From Punica granatum (lineage: Eukaryota; Streptophyta; Magnoliopsida; Myrtales; Lythraceae), in contig NW_022204314.1 in the NCBI RefSeq assembly GCF_007655135.1, positions 20,169 to 84,168 on the forward strand: DNA of 64,000 nt, written 5' to 3'. How positions within the stretch are numbered: position 1 is the stretch's first letter; the number at the start of each line of letters is the position of its first letter. The notes beneath the pieces are model-generated. The model had not been told where the DNA came from. It did no database searches and worked only from the letters and a program-made list of their open reading frames with translations. Below are positions 35,782-48,030 of the stretch, one piece after another. Position numbers and translations under genes: made by a program.

Positions 35782-36918
35782 AATTTTTTTTATTTAAATA
35801 TAAAATAGTATTTCAATTGATCACCAATTTGACTACTTTTTATTTGTAAAGCTAGATGTGTCATTTTTTTTCTTCGTTGAAGCGCAAGGTTACGCCAGCA
35901 TATTGAGTGAAGAAACCTCACTTGGGTATTGACTTGACTGTGACCAAGGTATGCTTTTAATGAACTTTGAACACAGCACTGCAAGTACGTCACTAAAAAA
36001 ATTATCGAGGCTATTTAAGGTCTATTATATTGTGATCATGGTTTTTTAATTAAAAATATTAAAAATTCAAGTGAAGTTTAGCTGAAGAAATGTTAGATTT
36101 TATACATGATATTAATTCCTATAATTTTTTAGAAAATCTTAATTAAGATATCATAATTTCTACCATTTGTAAGTTTGTGGTTATGTCAATTGTAGTAGAG
36201 TTAGTTATCATTAAAACACTTTTTCTCCACGGTCAGCTTGTGCTTCTGGATCTTCTCCATAGCTTGGGTAATTCTTGTTCATCCTCATGTGCCCAAGCCG
36301 TGAAGAATAGAGAACAAAAAAGAACAGTTCATTTGAGTGCTTGGACGAGCTCATGATCACCACATGGATTTATTTCTATGAAGTGAAGAAAGCATGTTTA
36401 CATGATACGACACTTTTATCTGACTAGAAGTCTTTCTTGTTTACATTGATAAAGGAAAGATGCTACCAATCAAGGAATTTCCTTTCAACCAATATCAGAA
36501 TAAACGAATACGGAAGGAAGTCCCTTTATATATTGGGCAAAAAGTTCAGTTTTCTGATGCAATATCTTTGTTTTTGAGTCAGGCATAAACAAGTTTGCCC
36601 AGCTTTTTCGAATAACCAGAGTTATCAGAGTAAGTTACTCTAAGCTGTTGTTACATTGCCTTGGGCCAAGAATATTTGCAGGGCTACGTACCTGACCGCA
36701 GGCTCTGCAGACAAAATTCTCTCTACCTGATATCTTCTTCTTAAATATCTGGTTCGATAAAGAAACAGAGATGAAGATCAGAGCCAACACGAAAACCTCA
36801 TCCATGACTGGAGATTGTTGATTTGAAAGCTACTTCTACCATAAATATGAAAAAGGAGTAGCTGAAGAATTGAAGACGAGTTATTTCTTCAAATTCATTC
36901 CATCACCCAATACATTTA

Positions 36919-39900
36919 CTTACTTTGCTTTCACTTTGGGCAGAAAATAATTCTTGACAACCGGAGCTTCCTCCTGCCAAACAAACTTCAGTTTAACCTT
37001 AATTCTGATCACCCCATGAATAACAAAATAATCATCAAAAATTCACTTACATCCATTTTGCCCGCGAAATGTTCTCCATAGAATTGTAAGCCTTGTCAGG
37101 CTGAGTTGAACTGGTAATTTGCTTGAAGGCCTCTTGTTATGCTCTACGTTCTCGGAACCAAAGCCTAAATGTGGGCCCACAAGCCCACCTTCCTTCCGCG
37201 CAGGTCCAGCCTTCTTCTTCTTTGTTAACTCCATCTTTTCATCTAAAAGACACATAGGGAAAATCAGCCAAATGTTAGAAAACAAAGAAAGAGATCAGAA
37301 GCACATCACGTGAAAGATACAGTCCATGCTTCAAGTTAAACCAGAATTCCCACTAAAGTTACCACGACAAATTTACTAAGCTTCATTTAAAACAAATTAT
37401 CATCTACAAATTCCAAATATGCTTAAAACTTGTTTGACATCAGCATCACACTGATGTGACAAAAAATAATCTTAAACCAACATATATTGCGAGTACCAAG
37501 TTTGCCATGGTTCAAAGGTGCAACTGGATATACAGAAGTACAAAGATCATTTGGAGATCATAAATATAACTGTACCAAATCCATGGAAAATAACACAGAT
37601 CTAAAGTTAGAACCATCTAGTTCACTAATGGGTAGCAAGAACTGGCTCATCGAATGGCTTCATTTGTACATCCATTTAGCCGCAAGGAGGTCCATCCAGC
37701 GGTCTGTTTCACGGACCCACTGGCCGGTAACCTTATTTCAAAACCACAAGAAGTAAGAACATTGGAGATTACCATCCATTAGCATCTTGCATAGCTCAGC
37801 TGCTTCAGCAGCCTTGTCCTCAATCCTTCTCCTGAGCCTAAGTTTGGGATAGATATCTCCTTATCTTAATTCTCTTCACACCCTCAAATCGGTCATGCTA
37901 GGGTTCCTTAATCAATGCTTCACCTTCGCATTCCTCTGCATCAAGCAAGTTCTCCAGATCGCCAGCGAAAGAGTCCAATTCACTATTTGACTCAGAGTCA
38001 TTGGCACCTTCCTCAATGGCTGTGAGAGACTGAACTTGCCGGTCCCAAATCTCCTGGCATCTTTCCCTTGTCTGCTGCTGAAGCTGAACAAATGACATTC
38101 TTTGGCCTCGTGCATATTTGTTGATGGTCGTTGGGTCAACCTTGACCCCAGAGACTGCTTGTTCACTGGAAGTTCGCGTATCATTGTGATTCGATGCCAC
38201 CTTGTCCGTTTTGCGATTATTTCATCAGAAACATTGAACTTTTGCAAGACCTGTTAAGTGGAAAGAAGCTATGAGGACAGAAGTATGACAGACAATTATC
38301 CAAGAGATTGAGGAAAAAAACACAAATAAGCAAAATAAACAAAAAATCACTTACTACAAGAGAATCTGTGGAAATAAGGTTAAATTTCCTATTGCACTAA
38401 TCTATGTATGATTTAAATTTTGATCTTAAACCTTAGAAGATCTAAGGCCCATGACATGACTTCAGTATCTTCCGAATTCTTATTCAACCCAAACCCACAA
38501 GTTTTCAACCCGACAATCCTCCAGAACCATATTCATAAGATAGTATGGAGCATTTCAAACATAAGGACCTTTCTCTAGGGAGAGTCAAAGAAATTGTGGC
38601 AATACCTCCCCCGCAGCTTCCATGCTCAGTCTACGTAGATCAGCATCTGTGCCAATAACTGCGGTGCTCTTAACTGTAGCTTTTTTCTGTCATTGCATTA
38701 GAAACTGGTGCCTTGGAAGTACTACGAACATAGCTAGAGCCAAGGCCCCAACCTGAAGGGTCACCGATACCGGAAATTTTCAAGCGCTCGAGATTTTCTT
38801 TTACCTAAGGGAAAAGCACAACCTTAACATCAGGTCATTGATCATGTAATGTTATATCCAAGACCTCCAGTAATATTCGAATGCTACACCAAATTGTTCC
38901 AGGAACAACTACCCTCAAACATACAGACGCATAATGATGCAAAACAAAATCAATGCTTTACTTCATCCAAAGGAACAAAAAAAAAAAAAGTAATGAAAGA
39001 TTTAAAAACCAAAATGCCATTGACGCACAAATCATAAAATATCAAATGGATGAAATTACATCATCTGCCGAGGAGCAAGCAATCTTCTGCACGCAGTCTC
39101 AAGGGAAATAATCTTCTTCTCCTGAATTTTCAAAAGTTGGCGATAGATTTTCATGAAAATGGATAATACTAGCTTTACATGCATTGCTTCTGGTTCTACA
39201 ATTTTCGATTATCACGTCTGGGATTATCAAGAATACATGGAAGAAATGCTTGGTATTGCACTTCAAAAGAGACTCTACAGGTGGCCAAAATATGTGTGTG
39301 TGTATGTATATACATATGTATATGAGACTCTTCAGGGTAACTTCTCTTTTCAACTGCACTTCAACACTTCCTTTCACTTCTTTTTCCTCATTATTTGAAG
39401 GAAAGAAAGGCGGGGGGAGGGAATTAATAAAGAAGGACAACGAATACAGTTCTTCCGGTTTCTCACCAGACAGACCAATCTTATAAAAGTAAAACAAGAA
39501 GTCACCTGGTTTGTGCAGGCAACAAAATCGGTACTTAAGGTCCAAGGAGTGATCTGCCGTTCCCTCTCACCATGTGACGCAGCAGCTAAAGCTATTGCCT
39601 CATTTGGAAGCTGACTCATCGCTGACGCAATGCCAGTGGGATTCATCAGTCTTGTGATTCCTAAATGCTTCAGTCTGTAAAGGCCTGCTTGCATACTTTC
39701 ATAGGCACAAACCCATAGATGGAAGAGAGCCAATAAACAAATAAACCATGAGATAAACACAACGAACCTCACTCTCTAAACTGACTTGACTGCTCCGAAG
39801 ATAATGAGTACTGGCAAATCAAATGATAAAATAACTCAAATCTTCCGTGCATGAGTTGCTCAAGGGATGAACTTTGGCTCATAGTGCATAGGACACATAC

Positions 39901-41495
39901 TTTCTCTGGTGGCACGTGTTTCCTCAATACTTCTTCCGATGGGATGTTGACATTTGATCTCAACTTCCAGATCCATTGTCCAGTGGGTCCCCTCTGTCAC
40001 ATATCATATAATATACACATACATGCATAAGGAAATGCTTTTACTAAAGCAGAGGATCGTATAAGCAACCAGGAAAGCGAAAGCAAACTTTAAAGGTAAA
40101 TAACATTTGTCCGCAGGTCAGCTATTAATCCAAACAAAGGCAATAATGCACTGTTCTTCATCAGCAAAAATGGAAGAATACCATAAGATCTGCAAATCCA
40201 TTCTTTTTCAACCTATTCCGGTGAAAGGCTTCAGAGAGATGCGGGAAATGTGAAACTAACTCATCCGCAAGAATGCATGGAGTCAAGTTGTGCTTTTTCA
40301 GAGCACGGAACTCACTGAACATATGCACCACAACCTTGTTTAGGAGATAATATCGAAGTTCCTTACTCCCAGGGGACATAACTTCCATCAGAGGCTCCTG
40401 GAATTTTTCTCGGGGGAAAGGAAAAAGGAGGATACAATCGACCGTAATTGAATCAAACTTCAGCAAAAAGATGCATCTAGAAAGACTATAGCCAAGAACA
40501 AACCTGCTGGCCAACCACATTGATATTGTCAATGCGCCTTATCGAAAGCTTTTGTTTTGCTGAACGAATGAAAAGATAGTCTGTCGAGGACACCTTATGA
40601 GGAAACACTGGCGATCTGAACATGTTAGTTTCAAGGGATGATTGAGTTGAACCAGGTATTATCTCTCCAAGAAAAGGGGATTTATCAGCAGGATCAAGTG
40701 CTAGAAGAGACCCTCTTCTGTTTTCGTTGGGCAATAGATTGCTAGTTTGATCATTTGGGGCTGTTTTCTGATAGTACGGGCAAAATCTTTGCAACCATCC
40801 CAATGTTGCTCAACAGCAAGGGCCTTTCCTCACAATACCTGCAATTCCATTTTATTGAAGCTTGTTAATTGATTACAACTGGAATAGCAAGGTTCAAGCA
40901 GTACATGGAAAAGCAACCACTAATAATTTATAGAGATGTCAACTATCATCAAGTAGAACATTCTAGCACATGGTGGGAACAAAGAAGGAATAGAATCGTT
41001 AAAACTTAACTTTCAAGTCACTTACTCCATTAGAAAGATATTACCATCTTTCATAGAGAGCTCTAATTTCTTCTTAAATGCGCCAGGAGGACGCAATGAT
41101 TTGTTCTCACTAGGAATATTTCTGCCGTGGGTAACAAATGGATTTTTGTACATACTACATGTAATAAGGAATTTAGTTGCACATTTTGGGCCAAAAGAGA
41201 CTTGTCATCCTCAAGTTCCTTTCCTCGATAGAAAATCTTCCCCGGGTGAGGTGGCTTGAAATCTTCGAGACAAGGAACAGCATGAAGCTTTTGGAATATG
41301 AAGAATGACGTTTGATATTTAATAGAAAGTCAAATTATGTTTACCTAGCTTCTTTGAAGCTTTCGCCTCCATAAAAGAGATCGTTTCTTCAGTGTCAACA
41401 TGAAGTTTACTTCCTTTGCCTCCAAAACTCTTCGCTACGATTGTTTTTGGGCCGACAGATAAACAGCGGGCCAATTGTCTGGCCAAGTCATACAT
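36919..41495 (-). pseudogene. TAF1: TAF1 (TFIID subunit 1) partial, intron-containing pseudogene
   Basis: TAF1 is the scaffold subunit of TFIID. In minus order I read: 41495-41050, 'LSVGPKTIVAKSFGGKGSKL' plus the ubiquitin-like part ('KIFYRGKELEDDKSL'); 40850-40500, 'DKSPFLGEIIPG' and 'SSLETNMFRSPVFPHKVSST'; 40430-40160, 'PLMEVMSPGSKEL' and 'ADELVSHFP'; 39960-39480, 'ESMQAGLYRLKHLGITRL' and 'ALAAASHGERERQITPW'; 38810-38610, 'GDPSGWGLGSSYVRS' and 'GTDADLRRLSMEAA'; 38250-37900, 'KFNVSDEIIAKRTRWHRI' and 'CQEIWDRQVQSL'; 37870-37760, 'AAEAAELCKMLMD'. Frameshifts occur near 40795, 38690 and 38195, and a stop follows 'ALIKEP' at 37900. Introns are kept, so this is a segmental copy. The TAF1 N-terminus, zinc knuckle and bromodomain are absent. 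The frames at 37043-37285 and 36919-36990 are probably its decayed continuation. Confidence 0.88.
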
Positions 41496-42882
41496 GTTGG
41501 CATGTATAATAGGTATTTAAGCACATATTTGCCGTGGGGATTCTGTAATTTTTAATTACACATTTGTACATACTTGTACATGTATATACATATCCGTGAC
41601 AACCACCCACTAGGGTAAACAATTGGACTTTGAGAATAAAAGTGTTCGAAACCAATAGGAGCCCAAGAGGATACCGAAAGGGTGAGTTATTAGATTACAA
41701 GTTATTAGTTCTTTGGTTCAAAGACCAATTCAAGTTTGAATCCTTATGAGGTTGGTATCTTGTCCCCTTAGGTGATCGTGGCTCACCAGTCAATAAACGA
41801 TGTAGTGGCAACTCCAATCATAACGGGTCTCAAGTAACACAGACTCACAAAAATTCCAAGTAGGGGCAGAGGTGTAAAAACCATGCATGCGCGACAGCTT
41901 GGCAAAATAATTTTTTTATTTTTTATTTTCTGGAAATATAAGTAGATGAATGCCCATTTCTCGACTTAACTAGCGAATATTAAAAGCATTGAGGGGAATA
42001 TAAGTTGCTGAATGAGACCAAAATAGAGTGTGTATATATATAAACAAAGCACAAATCGAATTCTCACGCCGTCACATCATCAAAAAATAAAAAATCTTGC
42101 TCTTTCACTTTGCTACGTTATCACTTATGAATTAAGGAAACAGTTATATTTATCATAAATTATGCAGTAAAATACACAGATTATATGCATATAGCTCAAT
42201 AGAATTACATGTATATATATGCATTGCAAGATTATATATATAATCTTTGTATGTGACGTTTATATATATATATATATATTATATATGTGGTTTGCATTTA
42301 TATGAATATATAGATGCTATTTAAATTGTATGAAAATATAAGTAGATTATATATGTTATCAATATATATATATATATATAAGCAAATAATTCGTCTCTTT
42401 CGCGCAGCCACCTCCCAAAGTTGAAACGTAAGAAGTCACATCATCAAATTACAGTTTCTTGCCAAGGCACATCAATCCATCTCGCAAAGTCACGTCATTC
42501 TTTTAATATGTAAATATTATATATGGTGAAAAAATTTGATATTCAATGAAATATATAATGAAATCTATGTATTGTTAACTTTTGATGACATAAAATTTGA
42601 ATTGTTGAAATAAACATATGCTTTTGATACAATGGAACAACAAAACGTAATAAAATTATTTTATTAATATTCTTTTGATGGTATATATAACCGGCCAAAT
42701 TATCACATTTCTTATTAAGAGGGAAAAAAATATTTCATTATTAGCTTTATTAGGAAGGCAATGAAAGTTTTTTTTTTAATTATAGAAATGGGGCAATAAA
42801 ACGACAACCACAACATATTAGTAACATTCTTTTGATAGTATACATAACAAGCCAACCAACTTTCTTATATATATTTGATTTA
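41496..42882. other. AT-rich spacer with TA repeats
   Basis: No gene is supported. TA microsatellites lie at about 42260-42279 and 42362-42381. The stretch 41600-41880 is less AT-rich and has 'gatgtagtggcaactcc', weakly like the 3' end of the 5.3-kb insert ('ggtagtggcgactcc'). It may be an LTR scrap. Confidence 0.4.
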
Positions 42883-43242
42883 GGGTAAACTACAAAAAAA
42901 AACTCAAATTTTGTAAAATGTCTCAATTTTGTCCTAAATTTTGTTTTGTAACAAAAAAAACCATAAGTTTTCTAAAATGTCTAAAAAATGACATCCGTTA
43001 TAATTTCCGTCAATTTTTGCTGCTGATGGTGGGTCCCTTTAACAGTCCACGTAGGTTACACGTAGGTAGTGGGTTCCTTTAACAGTCCAAGTAGGTCACA
43101 CGTAGGCAAAAATTGACGGAAGTTATAACGGAGGTCATTTTTGAGACATTTTAGAAAACTTATGGTTTTTGTTGTTACAAAACAAAATTTAGGACAAAAC
43201 TGAGACATTTTACAAAACTTGGGTTTTTTTTGTAATTTTCCC
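42883..43242. mobile_element. Fold-back MULE-type MITE (360 bp, perfect 9-bp target duplication)
   Basis: A perfect 9-bp duplication tttgattta flanks it (42874-42882 and 43243-43251), the size typical of Mutator-like elements. The element starts GGGTAAACTACAAA and ends TTTGTAATTTTCCC. The arms are inverted repeats for about 140 bp: left 'ttttgtaaaatgtctcaatt' answers right 'aactgagacattttacaaaa'. Between the arms, 'gtgggtccctttaacagtcca' is repeated in tandem with small changes. No coding capacity. Confidence 0.9.
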
Positions 43243-43314
43243 TTTGATTTATATGAAATATATAATAGAAATTAAAGATAACACATAATCTTGCATTATA
43301 AGAATACATATATG

Positions 43315-43501
43315 TTTTTTTTGGTGTGAATCCCGGTACTTAGAAGCTCAATTGAGCTCTGACTAATACAGTCGAGCAGGGTCGGCCCACTAAAGGGTAA
43401 AGCTCTCCCAGCATGAATTTTCTACATTCACAATGACATGAACCTGATACCTTACTTAAGCAAAACAAACGTCGAACCGTTTGAACCAACCCACGTTGGT
43501 A
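43315..43501 (-). mobile_element. tRNA-derived SINE, family A, copy 3, with 12-bp target duplication
   Basis: A perfect 12-bp duplication aatacatatatg flanks it (43303-43314 and 43502-43513). On the minus strand it begins 'ccaacgtgggttggttcaaa', has A-box-like 'tggttcaaacggttcga' and B-box-like 'atcaggttcatgtc', and ends in an A8 tail (T8 at 43315-43322). These are the marks of a pol III SINE moved by LINE machinery. The best-preserved copy of family A in the window. Confidence 0.85.
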
Positions 43502-43513
43502 AATACATATATG

Positions 43514-44337
43514 TTTTGATACGATGAAATATGTATTGTAATTTTTATTTTGGCAGGTATATATAATATATATAGTTGTTTGATATATTATAGGAACATA
43601 TACATATATAGTTGAAGATATATATTATACATATAAAGTTGCATTATATATTGGAGTTCTACATATAGACGTCGTTTACACGGAACTTTTATCATTATAT
43701 TTTCATTTGCAAAGACGTATTGGTGTCCTTGCGGACTTTATATGAATATTGAGTTGCATACTCATCCACTACCAACATCAATCGATCTATGTCAATTTGA
43801 TCTTTTCAAAAAGAATTCATTAGGTTTTCTCTTCGCTTACTGTATTACGATTTTCTACTTGGAGAAATTTATTTTCTACGGTTGACATATTTGCTCGCAT
43901 ATTTTCAGACACTTCATCTTTTCACCCATTTGTATAAGAATTTTTTATTTTTTTATCGAAATATTTGCTCACATATTTTTATTCAATTCTATTCTTTTCA
44001 AGCATGTTTCAATTTTTTTAATGAGATTTTAATTCGTTCATATATTTATAACATTTTTCTCGATCAAATAATTAACAGATTCTTTGTTCATTCCCATTCA
44101 ACTAGTTGTTACCAAAAACCACTCTTAGATCACAGCCACCCGTGTTTCCAGACGGGGAAAGATAAGATCTAGATCACAAAACAAAAAACATCATTCTATG
44201 GCATCATCATAAGCAGTCCTCAATTATTTCATGACTAGTTTGCTTGCCTCTCTCACTAGTTATGCATAGAAACAACAATCTGGAGCAGCAGTACTGTCCT
44301 CCCCATCAACGACCGGAATCTAACCCCAAGAGCACTC
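43514..44337. other. AT-rich spacer, including the possible GAPDH 3' UTR relic
   Basis: No gene. The stretch 44160-44337, directly after the GAPDH pseudogene stop (minus), is less AT-rich and is probably the retrocopied 3' UTR. I see no poly-A tract (T-run on this strand) marking its end. The frame 43882-44172 is T-rich and unremarkable. Confidence 0.4.
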
Positions 44338-44340
44338 CTA

Positions 44341-44685
<345 letters not shown>

Positions 44686-44692
44686 CTCCCCC

Positions 44693-45289
44693 TCAAGTTG
44701 GAGCATGAGGATCTCGAATGCCCAACTTGCTCAAGAGAAAGCGGAACCGGTCTCGCCCTAAAGCTTTTGTGAAGATATCTGCAAGCTGCAGCCTTGTCGA
44801 AATGTGTGAGATTTTGATCACGTAAGACCGAATATGTTCACGAACGAAGTGACAATCTATCTCTATGTGCTTCGTTCGCTCGTGAAATACTGGATTAGTT
44901 GCAATATGTAAAGCAGTCTGATTATCGTAAAATAGTCGAGTAGGCACAGAATAATTGATCCCAAGAGAATTAAGTAAGCTTCGGAGCCATAAAACTTCGC
45001 TAACTGCCCCTGCCATAGCTTGAAATTCCGCTTCAGCCGAAGAGCAAGACACTGTTGATTGCTTCTTTATCTTCTAGGAAATGGGACACGCTCCTAATGT
45101 TACAAAATATCTCGTGATTGAACGACGTGTCATAGGACAACTAGCCCAGTCTGAATCACAATATACTTTGAGTTCCAATGAGCTCGGTCGAAGAAAAATT
45201 CCTTGCCCTGGCGATTGTTTCAAATAACGAAGTACCCGCATTGCGGCATCCCAGTGGTCTTGACGTGGATCCTGCATGAATTGAGACAA
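44693..45289 (-). pseudogene. Copia RNase H domain, frameshifted
   Basis: Frame 45289-45074 encodes 'QDPRQDHWDAAMRVLRYLK' and 'KVYCDSDWASCPMTRRS', the start of Copia RNase H. Frame 45052-44693 continues with 'SSAEAEFQAMA', 'LWLRSLL', 'LFYDNQTALHIATNPVFHER' and 'TKHIEIDCHFVREH'. The two halves are separated by a frameshift and a stop near 45060. The catalytic D, E and D positions are all present in the pieces. Confidence 0.9.
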
Positions 45290-46289
45290 GATATGTACCG
45301 GGTAACAGAGTTTTCGGTCGTGTAATCGTCAGATAAATCAGACGACCAACTAGTCGTCGATACCTACTGGGATCATTAAGAAGAGTTCCTAAATCCGCTG
45401 TCAACCGATGATGTTGTTCCATTGGAAATGTAGATGGTCGTGCACCAAGCATCTCGCATTCCTTGAGTATCTCGAGTACATACTTCCTCTGATTAAGAAA
45501 TAACCCGGACTCCATTTTGGCCACCTCAATCCCAAGAAAATATCTCGCCGGTCCTAAATCTTTTATGCGAAAACACTGATCAAGATATCGCTTGAAACAT
45601 GTATATTGCTCTCGATTATTCCCAACCACAAGAATATCATCAACATAAACTAAGGCCGCAAGGAAGACGTTGCCACCATTAAATATGAAATGTGAATGAT
45701 CCGCTCTCAACTGCCAAAACCCATAGTGTCGCATGGAATCTGCAAGTTTGGCATACCAATTGCGTGAAGCTTGCCTCAATCCGTAAAGTGACTCCTTGAG
45801 ACGACAAACCACACCCGGCTTCTGAGAAGAATATCCAGGTGATAGGTGCATGTAAACTTCCTCGTCAAGATCCTCATGCAAAATTACATTATTAACATCC
45901 ATCTGGTGTATCTCCCACCCCTTTGCCACAGCCACAGCTAGAAGACACCTTACCTTGACTAATTTTGCCACCGGTGCGAATGTCTCATTAAAATCAACTC
46001 CCTCCACCTGAGTGAATCCCTTCGCAACAAGTTGCGCCATGTATCTCTCTATGCTCCCATCTGCTCGTCGTTTAATTTTGTAGACCCACTTGCAATCAAT
46101 CAGTCGTTTTCCCATAGGCAAATGTTCAATGGTCCACGTCCCATTGGACTCCAGTGCTGTAATCTCTTCCGCTATAGCTTGCCTCCATCGTGAATTGGCT
46201 ACTGCATCATGATAAGAAGAAGGCTCTACCTCTATATCCAAAGCACTTACATACGCAAGATATTTGTTAGAGGCACCAGAATAAGACAA
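45156..46289 (-). pseudogene. Copia reverse transcriptase
   Basis: The frame covers the Copia RT from 'WRQAIAEEITALESNGTW' through 'LVAKGFTQVEGVDF', 'ETFAPVAKL', 'HQMDVNNVILHEDLDEEVYM' (DVNNAFLHG in working copies), 'CRLKESLYGLRQASRNWY' and the active site 'LVYVDDILVVG' to 'GRLIYLTITRP'. The catalytic YVDD is intact. The frame shifts near 45290, before RNase H. It separates from integrase by a short broken stretch at 46290-46395. Confidence 0.93.
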
Positions 46290-46395
46290 ATATTGCTCTA
46301 TAGAATGTCTCGTACTTGAGGATTTCGATAGAGTAGATGAGTTGGGGGGGTGTATAAGGCAGTGTGAATATGCACTTCAAAATCTTTCAAATACT

Positions 46396-47541
46396 TCAGT
46401 GCAGATTTATGTCGATAGAACGCCGTAATACTCGTTCACCATTCTCCATCTCAATATGAGCCGCCTCAGGCTCAACCTCGTCCACTGTGTCCTGTTCGTC
46501 AGAAAAATCCTCTCTCAATTCATTGTTAAATTCTGTCTGGTATAGTCCTCCACCCATTTCCTCTTGATTATCCACCGAACTGTTAAATCTCAACTCCCCC
46601 TGACTCCTTGCCTGATGAATAGGCCTCTCAGTATCAAAAAATCGAATGTGACCCATATCTCTCTTGCCCGAATCACCCATCTGCTCAGAAAATGGAAACT
46701 CCCTCTCGCAAAACCGTACATCTCGAGACACAAATATTTCATTTTTCTCGAGGTCGTAAACTCTCCAAGCCTTTTTACCGTAGGGATAACCAACGAATAT
46801 ACAGCGACGTGATTGAGGCTTGAATTTATCCTTGTCCCTCGGCCTGTCATGAGCATAGCACAAGCACCCAAACACCCTCAAATTTGAACAATTCGGCGGC
46901 CTGTCAAATAATACCTCATGTGGACTTTTACCTCCCAAAATTGGTGTGGGAGTTATGTTAATCAGATACGCCGCTGTCGTAACACATACTCCCAAAAATT
47001 CAGTTGGAAGCCCTACTTGAAACATTAAGGCCCGCGCTACATTCAATATGTGCATGTGCTTCCGTTCAACACGTTCATTTTGTTGAGGCGTGTCTATACA
47101 AAAGGTTTGGTGGATGATTCCTTCAATGGAAAAATAATTCTGCAAATCCTGAGAAACAAACTCCTTTCCATTGTCACTTCGCACTATTTTTACTATGCGA
47201 TTAAACTGATTTCTCACCAATTTGCAAAAGTTGGTGAGATGGCGCTGCGTTTCTGATTTTTCCCGCATCAAATATAACCATACTGCTCGACTATAATCAT
47301 CAATAATTGTCAAAAAATAACGAGCCCCAGAAATAGATGTCACCTTATAAGGCCCCCACAAATCACAGTGAATTAATTGAAACGGCAAAACAGCTTTATT
47401 CATACTTAAATCAAAACTTGATCGAGTTTGCTTAGCCCGAAGGCAAACATCACACTCTTTATTTATAGCTGCATTTGATTCCAAACTAGTACCATTGAAC
47501 TTAATCCGTCGTGATGGACGTCTGAGTCGCATGTGCCACAA
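46396..47541 (-). pseudogene. Copia GAG-pre-integrase and integrase
   Basis: It begins in the GAG-pre-integrase region ('MWHMRLRRPS', where WHxRLGHPS is usual), passes the zinc-binding 'CDVCLRAKQTR' and holds the integrase core with all three catalytic acids in place: 'IHCDLWGP', 'IVRSDNGKEF' and 'NERVERKH'. The conserved 'FGCLCYAHDRPRDKDKFKPQ' and 'RRCIFVGYPYGKKAWRVYD' follow. One uninterrupted frame of 381 codons; the part before it is broken near 47580. Confidence 0.93.
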
Positions 47542-47638
47542 ATCATCTGTCTCGTCACTGATGACTCTATTAGCCTGCTTCTAAATAGCCACCCCCTTAG
47601 AGCTCACCCACTTCAATCGTCTTCCTCGTGGTGTGGTC

Positions 47639-47992
47639 CTATATCAAGCAAAATTCTATGTAAAATATTACACAACAATCCAAATCCTTAGATAATTGGG
47701 ATGAGGAAATGATGTTGCAATTGAATTCCGAGACCAATAAAACATCTGAGAGAACAAGAAAACCTATATAAACGCGTCCACTTTTGCAAGCATCAAAAGC
47801 TCTTCCATTCGGTATATGGATCTTCGGCTTCTTGGCAGGCACTTGTGTCTCAACAAGGAAATCTGCACGCCCGGTCATATGTCTAGAAGCTTCACTATCA
47901 ATTATCCAGTCATGCTCATAATTCAGCGAAATGAAATTTTTACCGATATTAGGGGGCATGTTGTCATCATTGGGATCGAGGAAATCAAGCAA
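47639..47992 (-). pseudogene. Copia protease region, active site altered
   Basis: The frame includes 'DWIIDSEASRHMTGRADFL', where working Copia proteases have DSGAS; the Gly of the catalytic triad is Glu here. 'IPNGRAFDA', 'GRVYIGFLVLSDVLLV' and 'NIISSSQLSKDL' follow and fit the family. It links gag (upstream) and GAG-pre-integrase (downstream) with frame changes on both sides. Confidence 0.88.
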
Positions 47993-48030
47993 CTTCTGAA
48001 ATGCCGACTCTAAAAGGCGTGATAGTCTGT

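Larger units (their letters stand above)
33775..36915. other. ADF 3' region and spacer
   Basis: The ADF 3' UTR probably covers the first few hundred bases. No further gene is supported. A 59-bp tandem duplication lies at 34620-34736, a SINE at 35590-35781 and a poly-A run at 35373-35388. Frames such as 33670-33888 (minus) are antisense shadows of ADF exon 3. Confidence 0.5.
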
